Source: Cavenderia fasciculata
Taxonomy: Eukaryota; Evosea; Eumycetozoa; Acytosteliales; Cavenderiaceae
DNA length: 64,000 nt
Direction: 5' to 3'
Assembly: GCF_000203815.1 (NCBI RefSeq)
Contig: NW_004457639.1
Coordinates: 248,001-312,000 of the forward strand
Part shown: in pieces, positions 34,171 through 46,292 of the stretch
Numbering within the stretch: the stretch's first letter is position 1
Layout: each line of letters opens with the position of its first letter
The notes under the pieces: model-generated
The model's database searches: none
The model's input: only the letters and a program-made list of their open reading frames with translations
Told to the model about the DNA's origin: nothing
Made by a program: the position numbers and the translations under genes

Positions 34171-35215
34171 ACTTCGATGTCCAAATTTGGAAAATTCAAG
34201 CCTCGATCGCCCGTCCCCCTGCTCCTATCATGGATGGACCAACTCAACCAAGACAAACCAAACGATTTTGTCCGCCTCTGCCGCAGCGAGTGGGAAAAGC
34301 TTACCCAACCCTACGACGTCAGCAGAGAGGCTGTACCCAAGCCAGCAATGGAACCAGACAAAAGAGGAAGAGTACCTCTCAAACAAGTGTACCTCCAAAG
34401 GCTGACCATAGCCAACGAAAAGTGGAACGTGTACGACCCGACCCCAGGCCAAAAGATCTTAGCAACCGATGACAGAGTGTATCCAATGAATGCACTAGCT
34501 GCTCTATCTACCATCGTACTACCAAAGGGTCGAGATCTGGTTTGGAAATACGTAACCAAATGTCTCCCGCTCGTCAGGGGTGACCCAGTCGCCTCCACCT
34601 GTGTGACGTGTGGCAAAGATGAATCCTCCAAGCATTTGTTCTTCCAATGCAAGGAGACCACGCTGCCAGTGAAGATACTGAAAGAGGTTACTGCTGCCAA
34701 CAACATTCCACCACCAGTCTGGGACATCACCCTCCTCAACCTCAAACAAACTCCAATGACTATAAACTTGGTCGCTGCAGCACTAGAACGAATATGGTTC
34801 CGACGTAATGATCTACGTCACCAAAGAGATGAACCATTCACTGAACAATACCTGCGAGCTAGATTGATAAGTGATATGCGAATCGGTAATACATACGATT
34901 ACAGAACGAATACAAACTATCATCCTTCGATTCTCCTCCAACTACAACCATCCTACTGCCTACAAGATCGCACTACCTAGTCATTTGGAGAGGTACAAGA
35001 CTCAGCGTACTCTTCATCTATAATCGTTCACCCTCAGCTTCATTCCTCTCATCCTCTTCACCACCGTCATCCTCTTCTATTCTCTCTACAACTATCAATA
35101 ATAATATTAATAATATAATAATTCACTAAATAATAAGAATAATAATAATTATATCAACCCAGTATTATAGCCTATAGTGCTAGTGAGAAAAAAAAAAAAA
35201 AAAAAAAAAAAAAAA
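34171..35215 (+). mobile_element. 5'-truncated TRE-like LINE: C-terminal ORF2 end, 3' UTR and poly(A)
   Basis: A plus-strand frame without stops reaches 34980 (about 270 codons from the tRNA boundary). It ends in the part of a non-LTR ORF2 that follows the reverse transcriptase. WKYVTKCLPLVRGDP is followed by the CCHC knuckle CVTCGKDESSKHLFFQC (CX2CX7HX4C) and then a helical segment (AAALERIWFRRNDLR). About 200 bp of 3' UTR and a 28-A tail (35188-35215) follow. Base composition and codon use are much more GC-rich than in neighbouring genes. The element sits immediately upstream of the tRNA-Asp, as expected for tRNA-targeting TRE5-type elements. The exact 5' junction (between 34171 and about 34220) and target duplications could not be defined. 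Confidence 0.75.
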
Positions 35216-35567
35216 TAATAGCGATATCTTTAATTAATTTATTTTTAGAACAAGCAACAACCCAAAACAACCCAACAGGCTTGACACTATACAAAAAGAT
35301 ACATGATCAACGTCCATACAACATGTATCATAGACATGGACAAACCCCCAGAACAAATTAACTTTAATTCTTCTTGAGATAATCTTTATTTCTTGCTGGT
35401 CAATTAAAAAGTATAATTAATAAAACTTTGTAACTTCTGAGTACTACTCTTCCCGATAGGAGAGAACAGGAAAAGAATTACTTTAAAAAAAAACCCTGCT
35501 CCTTTTTTCAAAGTAGTGTTTATTTTATTAAATTGTTTATGAACAAAAGTTTTATTTGATATTTTAT
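35216..35567. other. Intergenic region between LINE tail and Nup133, no gene seen
   Basis: About 350 bp of AT-rich DNA holding only A/T tracts and an acceptor-like TTTATTTTTAG near 35240. The part close to 35568 is probably Nup133 3' UTR. Confidence 0.6.
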
Positions 35568-38500
35568 TTAATTTTGATTTTGTGAATAGAGTTCAATGAG
35601 TCGACTCAACACTCTATTTAATTGTTGTTTAATGTTGGCGTCTTGAATTGATTTTTGTCTCTCCTTGAAATAGTCTTTGATAAACTCATGCACCAAAGTG
35701 CTCATACCCATATCACTTGGCAACGAACAGAGCAATTGATAGGTTTCCGAATTGATAATTTGTAAATCAAATTGTTGATCCGAAACATCATCTCCACTAC
35801 GAGCCAATTTTTCACACAACAAATATAATCTAAAGAAAAATAATAGAATTAATATTAATATTCATATACATATATCTATCTATATCTAAATTTAACATAC
35901 GGTCCATCATCTAAAGATTTTAATAATAATAACTTTAATAAATTCATTCTTTCTTGAAGAGAAATGATCAACTTTGACTCTTCCAAAGTGTTGAGACAGA
36001 CGAGATACTTTTCCATGTTTTGGAGGTTGGACAATTGCAAGATTTCGTGGATGATCTGGTCGACTGCCAATACGCCCTTGATGTGGGGAAGAAACTCTTT
36101 TTGAATCTTGAGAATCTCGAGGTTGTGGTTGGCATTCTCTACGACCTGGGTGATATTAAACATGGGTTCTTTTTGCTCGGCCAATGCACTGAGCTTGGCC
36201 AAGCTGATAAGTGTCTTTTTACGCGAAGTGCTCTTGGTCTCTTTGATCGACTCGGCAGCCAACACGCGGTATGCTTCATTGTAGCGACCCTCGGCAACAT
36301 CATTGATCCATTGCAAACGTGGATAATCTTGGAAAAAGTCGGCACGTGCCTGTTCAAAAGGTTGGTTTGGCAATTTCAAGATTTCAAGGGACAATCCTCG
36401 GTCGAGCATGTAGCGGAGAACATCTTTGATACGTCCGTTTGAGAGATAGACGGCAAGTGACTTTTCAAGCTGTGCTAGCTGCTCTGTACGGTGCTCCGTG
36501 TCGCCAATGTACACCTCGACGACGGTACGGTAGTCTCCAAACTCGTTGGCCAACTCGAGAGCAAGAAAGTAGCGTCCAGCAAGGACAAATGGCGCCAAGA
36601 GGACAGTCGAACAGGAGCGAATGTCTTGCTCGCCAAGTACAGAGAGGAACGAGCGGGTCAAGTCAAACAACTGCGTGTAGAGTGCCGACTCGCTGGCGGC
36701 GAGTCCACTGTCGCTCTGTGCGCGCAGGTACGAGGCAGCACCAGCAGCGAGGTCCGACTCAATAAACTGTGTGGTATGGTCGATCATCTGCTTGACCATG
36801 AGATGTACGCTCGTGTCCTTGCTACCGGCACGAATGTGGCGACACAGCATCTCGTGACTATACTTGGAGATGATCTTGAGAAAGATGGTGTTTCCTTCGA
36901 GCGTCTGCTTGAGCTTGATGAGCGAGTCACCCTGCTTGTCGACATTGTCGCGCAACTCGTGCAACACTCTCACCAACAAATCGTCAATCTGCGTAATGTT
37001 GCTGTAAAAGAGCTCATACACTGTCATACCACTAGACACCCAGTTGGGTCCCATTCTATCCTCTACCACCAAATGAATCAATTTCGACAATAAATAGTTG
37101 GTTGGTGTGCCAACCTGTTGTTGATGTTGCTGTTGTTGCTGTTGTTGGAGGTTTTGGTAGTCACGCAACTCGATTGCGCTCTTTATACGACGTTCATTGT
37201 CGTCAATCAATTCTCTAGTCTCTTCTGACAACTGGCTCCAAAATTCATAGTCTTTTAAAAACGACACAGTGGTAGCATGTCTCTTTTTCTTGTCTTCCAA
37301 CTGTTGTTTCAACTGTACCGACATGCCAGTACCCAAATTCTTGAGTGCGTCATTGTCTGATGCCCAATAACGTACCAATGGCTTTTGGTCGGCAATATAG
37401 ATACTAGCACGTCTGACTGCACCATCCAACTCGGATGCACTCATATTTTTTACAACATTGATCGATTGTTCCAATACACCAGGTCTCTTTGTTCGATAAA
37501 TATATGCATTTAATGTTTTTAATAAAATATTTCTTTTTCTACCAATATCATCTTCTTCTTCTGGAATCTAAAAAAAAAAAATTATTAATTACTTTCTTTA
37601 ATATATTTCTTTAATATATTTCTCTTACATCGAAACTAATTTGATCACCTTGTTTTAATTCAAATTGATCATTTGAAACAGAGTATGGCATAATATTTAA
37701 AATTTGTACATGGTTTTGTCTATCCATAAAATAGAATCTATTTTTCCAAACACCACAACAAATGATAAGGTTTGAGCTTTTCATCTCTCCACTAATCTTT
37801 TCCTTATACATTGACATATAGTAAATATTATCAATTGATCCAAGATAATATTTCTTATCAATCACTGCCAGTGTTGGATTGAAATTGGTTGATTCCTCCT
37901 AAAAGAAAAAAGGATTAAAAGGTTGTTGATAAAAATTGGTCTTGCTTTTTTTTTTGACTTACATCCATTGAACAAGTAAAAGAAAATTGATCATTTTTGA
38001 CAACATTAGAGACAGTATTATTTTTGACAGAGAGTGACAAGAGATGGAATTTTTTAATTTCTTCTTGTGGAAGAGATTGTTGAACTAGAATATGGATCAT
38101 ATCACCATCTTCATTCTCTGACACAAACATTTGATTGAATCGATAGTTGGTGAGTTCATAAAAGAGTTTTTGAAGATCGCGAGTCAATGAATAGTCCAAC
38201 AACATCTTTTCACCATTCTCTGTAATCTCGTACTTTATGAGTGATGATTCCGTTAAAACATAGGCATATCTACTAGTGCCAGATGATCTTGCACTCGTAG
38301 ATGACACCCATACCACTGGTGGTTGACGTGCCAAATATAAATAAGTTGAAAAGAATCCAGGTGCTTTGTTAATAATCTTTGATGACAGCGCTGGTCTATC
38401 TCTATTTCCACTACTATTAATTGAAATTAAATGAATACTTCCTAATGAATTGCCAACTATAATTCCATATGGCTAAAAAATAAAACATTAATAATCAAAA

Positions 38501-39240
38501 AAGTAAATAATAATAATAATATATATATATTGATTGATACATTACAATACATTCAGCAACATAAACATTAGATGGTGATCTATAATCCAATGATATTTCT
38601 ATAAAATGATTTTGTCTATTGGTTTGTGGAAAGTATCTAACAAAACCTTCATTGGTACAATACAATGCTGTAAAAGTATCATAGTTTGTTTTGTTTCTTG
38701 TAACAACTACTTGATTTTCATTCATTATTTGTGGTAAATCTATTCTATCATATATTGTTGGTTTCTAAAAGAAAAGAAGTACTTTTAGTATCAATCTATT
38801 ATTATCTCTCACTGTCTATCTACATAGGAACTTTGACATACATCAATACTCCAAATAAATAAATCTTTTGGCATGATTACATAACATATTCCTTGTTGAT
38901 CTATTTTACCTGATAACTTAAAGTTACCATCTTCGAAGTATGATCTATCCAATTGATCGATTGCATTCTTTACTGCATATGGTAAATCAAATGATGGTGA
39001 TATTTCATATACATTTGTCGATGATGATGTTGTCATTTCATCATCAACATCATTTCGATAACCATCATTGTTGTTGTTATTATTATTATTATTATTGTTA
39101 CTATCTTCATGATCAAATTGAACATCTCCATCAGTATCAAATACTACATGTTTTGATGATGTCGATGATGAAGAGGATGATGATGATGTCGATGATGACA
39201 CCACAGAGTTATTCTTATTCTTTCTACTAAAATAATACAT
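35568..39240 (-). CDS. nup133: Nup133, scaffold nucleoporin
   Basis: Six exons: 38824-39240, 38546-38764, 37963-38472, 37629-37898, 35901-37567 and 35568-35829; 1114 residues, close to the vertebrate length. After a short Ser/Asn-rich, acidic N-terminus, the beta-propeller starts with LPYAVKNAIDQLDRSYF and LFIWSI. The propeller covers about residues 60-480. The alpha-helical domain has the diagnostic block ARADFFQDYPRLQWINDVA followed by GRYNEAY and RKKTLISLAKLSAL. Family role: member of the Nup107-Nup160 Y-complex of the nuclear pore. The first donor is uncertain: GTAGAT at 38823 is used here, but GTATGT at 38841 is also in phase and would shorten the protein by six residues. The first four introns are phase 0; the last is phase 2. 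Confidence 0.92.
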
Positions 39241-39431
39241 CTCTCTCTTCTCTCTCTATCTATCTATCTCTCTCCTTTCTTCGACCTATCTCCTACTACT
39301 TCAAATTATCAATGAGATTGATGAACATTCAAAAAACTCGGTCGATACCCAAATAATAATTATTAATATTTTTATAAACTACATTTTTATTTTTATTTTA
39401 CTCTAACCAAAAGACTAGTCTTTTTGTTTGT

Positions 39432-41201
39432 TTAATAAGTGAAAATTTGACCATACCAAGTATTAACAACAACAAATAAACCTTGTGTTCTCATCTCTGA
39501 AGCACTACGATAGTAGGTGGTATCTGATAAAAGGTCGGTGACTGGGATGGTGTCATTGCCATTGACTGGTTGTGCGTCGTCGAGTACGATTGATCCCGAG
39601 CCTGGTTGACCACTAAAGTTAAAGACACATAGTCTCTTTTCACCTTGGTACGACCATTTGTAGGCAATGAGTTGGGTGTCTTGTCCCGACCCACTAACAT
39701 TGAGGTATTCAAAGTCACCATACTTGAATACTGGATTCGAAACAATAGCAGTAAGGTTCTGGTAAAACGATTGAGCTGTAGCAATGGCTGGCTCACTCTC
39801 TTCTCTTCTCAAATGTACATCCAATTGATACTGGTATCCCTCGAAATCACCCCACCAAAAGAATCTAAGACCTGGCATCGTATAGGTGATCAATGCAGCT
39901 GCATCACTTCTCCACCAACTACCAAAGAATGATGGTCCTCTTGGTTCATCATGATTTGCAATAACTAAAGAAAGATATGTATTTTTAGAATATATAATGA
40001 TTGTTTACTCTCTCTCTCTTCTCTCTCTCTCTCTCTCTTTTTACTTACAATGAGCAGAATGTTGAGCAAAACTTAAAGAGTTGGATGTGATCCAAGATCT
40101 AACTTGATCGAGATCACCACCACCAAGATAATCATGTAACATTTTATCATAGGTATAGTCAAAACCAAGTTGTTGAAGGTTGGATTCGTAGGGATGATAT
40201 ACTTCGGCGAGAAAGATAATGTCTGGGTAGTCGGCTTTGACTGCTTGGATAGCAACTTCCCAAAACTCGTCGGCTGGTTGGTTGTAACCCCAAGCACTGA
40301 GCTGTGAGCTCCAACTGTTACCAAAGATACTGTTGAGCAAGAGATAGGCCATATCGCAACGAATGGCATCTGCAAAACTGGCAACTGTCAACAACTCTTG
40401 GATACGTGCCTTGACAACATCTTGGTTCCAGTAGTTGAGTTGGGCAGTATCGTACCATGGCTGACCCCATCCCATTCCACCATAGGCAATACCGTTGGGC
40501 AAGTAGGTATTGTTGTCGTATGGTGGTTGGACACTAGGTGGTGCACGAATATAGTAGGCTAGTTCGGTAGTAGTCCACTCGCAATCGACGGCAGTGTGAT
40601 TGGGTACAAAGTCCAGCATCAACAAGAGACCGATACTATTAAGCATCTTTTTGAGTGCCAATAGGTCAGTATTGTCACCAATCGTTGGGTTGGTAGTATA
40701 GTTGACGACAGCATATGGTGAACCGATAATATCGGCCGTATCAAACCCTGGCAACACTTGTGCATAGTGTTGGAGCAAAGGTTGGTTTGTCTGGTCATAA
40801 TCCAATCCATATTGACCCAATTCCCAAACACCCATCATCCAAATCATATCAAATCCCATATCTTTAATCTTTTGAAATTCTTGAATTGGTATTTCTTCAA
40901 AAGAAAGAAAGAAATAATCCAATCAAAAAGACATAGTGAGAGAGGGTTAAATGTTAGTTATATATCAAATATCTCTATATATATCTCTCTCTTTCTCTCT
41001 ATTCATACCACTAAGTAGATTGATTGGTTTGCCATATGTTATGCTAAGATTATACAAGTATGGTCTAGTACTGATTTCATACATCATCATACCTCCGTTG
41101 GGGACAGATGATGCTGATACACCTCCACCACTATTCATCATTGTAGACAATGAAATGAGTGATAGAATGACTACTACAAATGAAATAACTGAGCATTTCA
41201 T
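39432..41201 (-). CDS. Secreted GH13 alpha-amylase-family enzyme
   Basis: Three exons, 41009-41201, 40049-40894 and 39432-39964 (both introns phase 1), 523 residues. An N-terminal signal peptide (MKCSVISFVVVILSLISL) is followed by MYEISTRPYLYNLS, strand 1 of the barrel. Conserved region I is LDFVPNHT. Region II is ADAIRCDMAYLL with the nucleophile Asp. Region III is IIFLAEVYHP with the acid/base Glu. Region IV is IANHDEPRG with the third carboxylate, encoded right after the second intron. A C-terminal beta domain follows (RLCVFNFSG). The MYEI...IMGVW-like start resembles bacterial-type GH13 enzymes more than animal amylases. Expected role: hydrolysis of alpha-glucans from food bacteria, in lysosomes or outside the cell. 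Substrate specificity is not predictable. Confidence 0.9.
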
Positions 41202-41540
41202 TTCTACTTTTTGATTGTGATGACCAAACAAAACAAAACAATTGTGTGTGATTGAAAAAGAATAAGCTACTTTTCGAAATTTAAAGCAACACAATCCACA
41301 GACATTCAAATTCGCTTCGAAAAAATAGTCTTTTGAAAAATCTTTATCGTTTTCGCTAAAAGTTGGGAAGGTTTCAAAATTATGTGAACTGTCATCATTG
41401 ATCATCAATCTTTAAAGATTGGGCGACCCAAATGATTGATTGGTTAGCTCAAATAATAATAATATCTTTTTTTTTATCGTCTATACTGACGAATGATATG
41501 GTTTAAATTGAGCTACCAATAATATATTATATGTTATTTA

Positions 41541-43991
41541 TTAATTTCTTCCTCCTTCTCCACTAGTATCCATATTGTTACTATTGTTATTATTATTATT
41601 ATTATTATTGTTATTATTGTTATTATTATTATTATTACTATTATTATTATTTTGATTATTATTATTATTTGGTGGTTTGAATTTCATGGTTGGTGGAGAA
41701 GAGTATGAAGGTAACATACTATTGTTATTATTATTATTGTTATTACCAAAGGGTCCAGTAGTAAAGGATCTCTGTAGTGATGACGATGATGATAAAAAGC
41801 TAGTAGGTGTAGGTGTATAGTTTTGGAATGGTGTTGTTGCTGGTGTATTGGTTGGAGATTGAGATACATGTGGGAAGTTGGGTGGATAAGGTGATGATGT
41901 TGTTGTTGGTGAGAGCATAGGATGACTTGGAATCCCACCAAATGTTGATTGTCTAGTTAATCCCATAAATTGTTGTTGTTGTTGTTGCAACTGTTGTTGT
42001 TGTAAATGTTGTTGATGTTGTTGTTGTTGTTGTAAATGTTGTTGATATTGTTGATATTGGGATTGTTGTTGGTGTTGTTGATATTGTTGTTGTTGTTGAG
42101 GTTGAATTTGAGGTTGTAACTGATGATGGTGTTGGGGTTGGGTTTGAGGTTGAGGTTGATGATGCTGTGGTGGTTGTTGAGGTTGTGGTTGGGAAATCTC
42201 AAATGGATTATTATCACCAAAGATACTAACGCTTTGAGGAGAGGTGGATAATTCGGATTGACCACCACCCCAGCTCCCAAACAATGAAGATGATGTTGGG
42301 AATTTTCGAGGCTGTGTCACCAACGTTGTGGATGTCGTAGACGTTGTAGATGTCGTCGACGTTGAAGACGACTGTGTGGGACTAATTGATATATCTGACT
42401 TGGATCTTTCTTCCAAACCAGTGGTAGGATTACTATAATTATTATTATTATTATTATTATTATTTTTATAGTTGTTATTTTGTTGACTATTCACATTATT
42501 ATTATTATTATTATTATTATTGTTTTGATTGTTACTATTTCTAGATGAATACATAAAACCCATTTCTTGGGAGGAACCAAGACCCAACGACATACTATTA
42601 TTGTTGTTATTATTGTTGTTGTTGTTGGTGTTTCGGATGGGAACGAGATCAGAGTCGTCAAAGTCTTGATCCATCATGGATGGCTGTACATACTTTTTCT
42701 TTGACTTTTTGGACTTGTGTGTTTGTGGAGGTGATTGTTGTTGTTGTAGAGGTGGTGGTGGTGGTTGTTTGATTGATGGTGATGGTGGTTGTTGAGGTTG
42801 TGATGGTGACGGTTGAACGACTACACCTTCACCCGAATCTGACAACTCTGATCTTTCTCCTCCTCCTCCTCCCCCTGCAGCCCCGGCAGCCGCAGCCCTT
42901 CTGATGGAATCATTGTCATGTTTCGAGTCCTTGTGAAGGACAATGTCGATACTATGCTTTTGTTTGGATTCCCTCTCTCGCTTGTTTTTCTTCATGAATT
43001 GTAAACCGCATGCATTGCAAAGATTTGCCCCGTTTTCGCCCTTTCTCCACTCGGGAGTAGTGCGCTTCTCGCATATCGAGCATTTCTCGGGGCGCGCCTG
43101 TCTAGGACGACCACGCTTCTTTTTGGGAGCGGGGTACGGCATAGGAGGCGCAAAGCTAGACCCAGCCTCGCCGCCAAAGTCGTAGGGCGTTGCGTCGCCA
43201 GACTGCGATCGCGGACTATTGAACGAATAGTCGTCCATGGGCGAGGAAATGCTGGCTGGCGAGGGAGGGGCAAATGCTGTTGACGTGGTCGAAGTGGTCG
43301 ACGACCCACCCACAAACGGGGTGGATATCGACGAGTTGGGCGAGACTGCCCCATGCTGGGATGATATCTGCAGAGGGGGCGGTTGTGGTGGCTGGTGGGG
43401 TGGCATTCTGGTGGACTGGTTGTTATTGTTGTTATTGTTTCCGACAATAGCCGTCGCAGACCTATGCAACATGGGTACTACTGGAGTACCCTGTGACACT
43501 GGCAACGCCGGCGAAGACGTCGACAACTGCTGGCCGTGGTGGTGGTGGTGATGATGGTGCAGTGATGATGCCGACTGATGACGGTAATTTTTGGGGGTAT
43601 TGATATTGGTGTTGGTAGGTGCCATATGATCATGTGATGGGCTGGTCAACTCGTCACGATAAAACTCGAGTATGGTCACTATTTTCGAAGCCCTCTCTAG
43701 AGCCTCGTCGACGACGGCCACTATATTGGAACCCTTTCGGCCATGTGTTTTACCCATCTGGAAGTTGTCAATGAGTTCGGCGAGCGTGTATGCGTTCTGC
43801 CTCACCTGATCCAAAACCTCGACACGGCGATCCGGGTTAAACTGATGGCTACTACTATCATAGTCGTCATCGTCACCCCCTTGATCACTATCGAATTCAC
43901 TTGTTGAACTATCATCGTCTTCCGAAGTACCCCCTCCTATTTGATCAATACTCATATTATTATTATTATTTTCTGAACTATACACATTTTG

Positions 43992-44057
<66 letters not shown>

Positions 44058-44483
44058 TTGATTATTATTATTTTGATTATTATTATTTTGATTATTATTA
44101 TGTTGTATTGTATCCATTGTATTTTGATTATTTTGTTGATTATTTTGTTGATTATTTATATTATTATTCTGATTATTTTGATTCTGATTATTTTTATTTT
44201 GATTGCTATATTGGAAGTTTGATTGATTTTCCATGTTACCCGAGTTATTTACCAATGCAATCACACCAACACCACCCCCATTGTTGTTTCCAGTAACCAC
44301 ACTACTACTACTCCTACTACTGATGTTGCTGATGTTGTTGTTAGTACTGCTGCTAATGGTATGAGGTTGATGATGATGCTGCTGCTGCTGCTGATTTAAA
44401 AGTATCCTATTGCTATTGTTATTGTTATTACTGTCACTACTACTATTTAGGTTATTGTTGTTTTTGTTGTTGTTGATGTTCAT
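41541..44483 (-). CDS. GATA zinc-finger transcription factor, Asn/Gln-rich
   Basis: Single exon, 980 residues, most of it poly-Asn, poly-Gln, poly-His and Pro/Gln-rich. Two folded parts stand out. One is a helical segment at about residues 217-278 (NAYTLAELIDNFQMGKTHGR, then ALERASKIVTILEFYRDEL). The other is a single GATA finger at about residues 463-487 with CX2CX17CX2C spacing (CSICEKRTTPEWRKG...LCNACGLQF), followed by a basic tail (KKNKRERESKQK). A GRPRQ AT-hook-like motif precedes the finger. Family role: nuclear DNA-binding regulator of development; several dictyostelid GATA factors control stalk and spore genes. The exact orthologue cannot be named. No intron is evident. The 1.8-kb upstream spacer is the longest next to any regulatory gene here. 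Confidence 0.92.
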
Positions 44484-46292
44484 GTAACGAACTGTTAAAT
44501 TAATTAATTGGTTGTCGTCCTCCTATCTGTCTGTCTGTCTGTCTGTATGTATGTATCTGTCTGTATCTGTATGTCTCTATCTCTCGTCACACTCTTTTTT
44601 TTTTTTATGATATGAATAATATAAACTAGTCGGTCGTTGTTATTATTGTTATTATTGTTATTATTGTGATGTGTATGTATGTTGTAAACTAAACTAAACT
44701 AAGTTCTTTAAACCTAACCAGGTCAATCAGGTGATTTAGAGAGTGAAGAGAAGAATAGAAAAACCGTGGATGAAGAGAAAGAGGATAGTTGATGGTTGGT
44801 AGACGCGATTTTAAATATCAGCAGCGATGTTGGTTGGTTGATGTAAAGAAAATTAAATTAATTAATCTCTGTCTCTGTCTGTCTGTTTGTCTGTCTGTCT
44901 GTTGGTGATTGAGACGAGGTTACACCTCTCTCGCAATGTTGCCGGTGCTTTTGTGTTGGGTTGTGAGGCAGCAGGTCAAAGAATTAATTCTTTCTTTGCT
45001 GATCTGCTGTTTCTCGTTGGTGTTGAGATCTGTGTCGGTCGTCGTAGGTAAGCTTCTCCTAGGTCCTCGCTCACTATCTATCAATAGGCACAGTGTGAGG
45101 GCTTGTCTCCTCTCCTCGCTCTGTTTCTGTTGTTGCTGACCTCCTAGTTTTTAATATCGCGTCGCTGTCCGGTGTAGTGCAGTGTCGGTCGGTTGTTTGT
45201 TGTTGCTGTTGTTGCTGGGTGCTGGTGTTGGTGTTGGTGTTTGTTGTTGGTTGTTGGTTGTAGGGTGGTGGGGTGGTGGTGGCGGCTAGCTAGCTAGCTA
45301 TCTATCTCTCTTTCTCTCCGTCGAAAGAACTAATGAAAAAGACTCGAGTGCAGAGCTGCTGGCAGAAAGGCAGTGCTAGCAGCTGTTTGTTTGTGTGTTT
45401 GTCGTTGCTGTTGTTTGTTGTTTGTTGTTTGTTGGTGCTGCTGCTGTTTGTTGTCTCTACTTCACTGAATGAAATGCTAGAGATGATGGTGCCTGTTTGT
45501 CTGCTAGCAAGCAATTGACCACCTTTCTTTTCGAGACGTATACCCCATCCCTTCCTTCTCCTGTTTGCCCATTATCCCTGCCCGCCTACACATAAACAAA
45601 ATCAATCGTGACATTGGCAAACCCTCAGACACACCCCCATCGATGACACCATCCGCAAGCCGTGACTTTTTGCACCCTCTGATTGGCTCAAATGCATTTA
45701 CCATAAAAATCGTGTGCACGGTTTGCCCCCACAAATAGATCATTGTACCAATCCCGTTGATTTCAAACTTTAGTGCAAAAGCCACCCATGCCGCGGCCTT
45801 GAAGGGTCGGAAAAGATGGTTTTCGAGCATCTACGACACCTATACCCAAATTATAAAGGAGGGGAGAAGCCATCAAAAAACCGTCTCCATCCCTGAAACG
45901 GTTACTTCTTTTCTGCTCGAGCAGAACCTTTTGGTTCTGCTAAAAAGTTTGTCTGTGTAGGTCAGAAAAAGAACCCGTTGAAACTTTAAGTTTCTATATT
46001 CCAAACGACGAAAACTATAAGACACTTGCGCTACACAAAAAGGAGATCAGACCCTATTAAACCTCAGCTCAAAATCAGATTCTTTTCTCCAACCACGAGA
46101 GAAAGCAATGCTCTCTTTTGAAAACTGTTGAGAAACTGTAAACGTTTGGTCGAGTAGATATTTATTTGTTTTTTTTTTGATGTGAGAAAATTAGAATTCC
46201 CAGAAAGGGGTTTCTTGTAGTTTGTCAGAGATCGATCATACAAAACTATTTTAAAAAAACTATTTTAAAGTAGATAATTTAGTTTACAAGAT
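44484..46292. promoter_or_regulatory. 1.8-kb divergent intergenic region with a GC-rich block
   Basis: It lies between the GATA factor (minus) and the glycosylase-like gene (plus). 44484-45500 is G/T-rich with (CTGT)n, (GTT)n and (GCTA)n repeats. About 45500-46060 is clearly GC-richer than neighbouring spacers and carries several stem-loops. A 108-codon minus-strand frame (45504-45830) begins with ATG after a stop but shows no known domain and lacks the residue bias of genes here, so I do not call it. The block could be a regulatory region, an RNA gene or an old insertion. Confidence 0.5.
45911..45941. other. Overlapping, mutually exclusive inverted repeats
   Basis: TTCTGCTCGAGCAGAA (45911-45926) is a perfect 16-nt palindrome. 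Its right half also pairs perfectly, over nine bases, with GGTTCTGCT at 45933-45941 across a TTTT loop (arm AGCAGAACC at 45920-45928). The middle arm can therefore pair either way. Two more stems flank it: AACCGT/ACGGTT (45879-45903) and GAAACTT/AAGTTTC (45980-45994). Confidence 0.85.

Noticed and set aside
33690-34256. 187-codon minus-strand frame as a gene
   Set aside because: It runs straight through the tRNA-Asp gene and its terminator; only the part past the tRNA may be retroelement-derived.
36491-37093. 200-codon plus-strand open frame
   Set aside because: Antisense to the Nup133 helical domain, with no independent features.
43901-44296. Poly-Tyr and poly-Ile open frames
   Set aside because: They are the reverse strand of the poly-Asn tract of the GATA factor.
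45504-45830. 108-codon minus-strand open frame with ATG
   Set aside because: No domain, no signal of typical residue bias, and the region also folds into hairpins; kept only as a finding about the GC-rich block.
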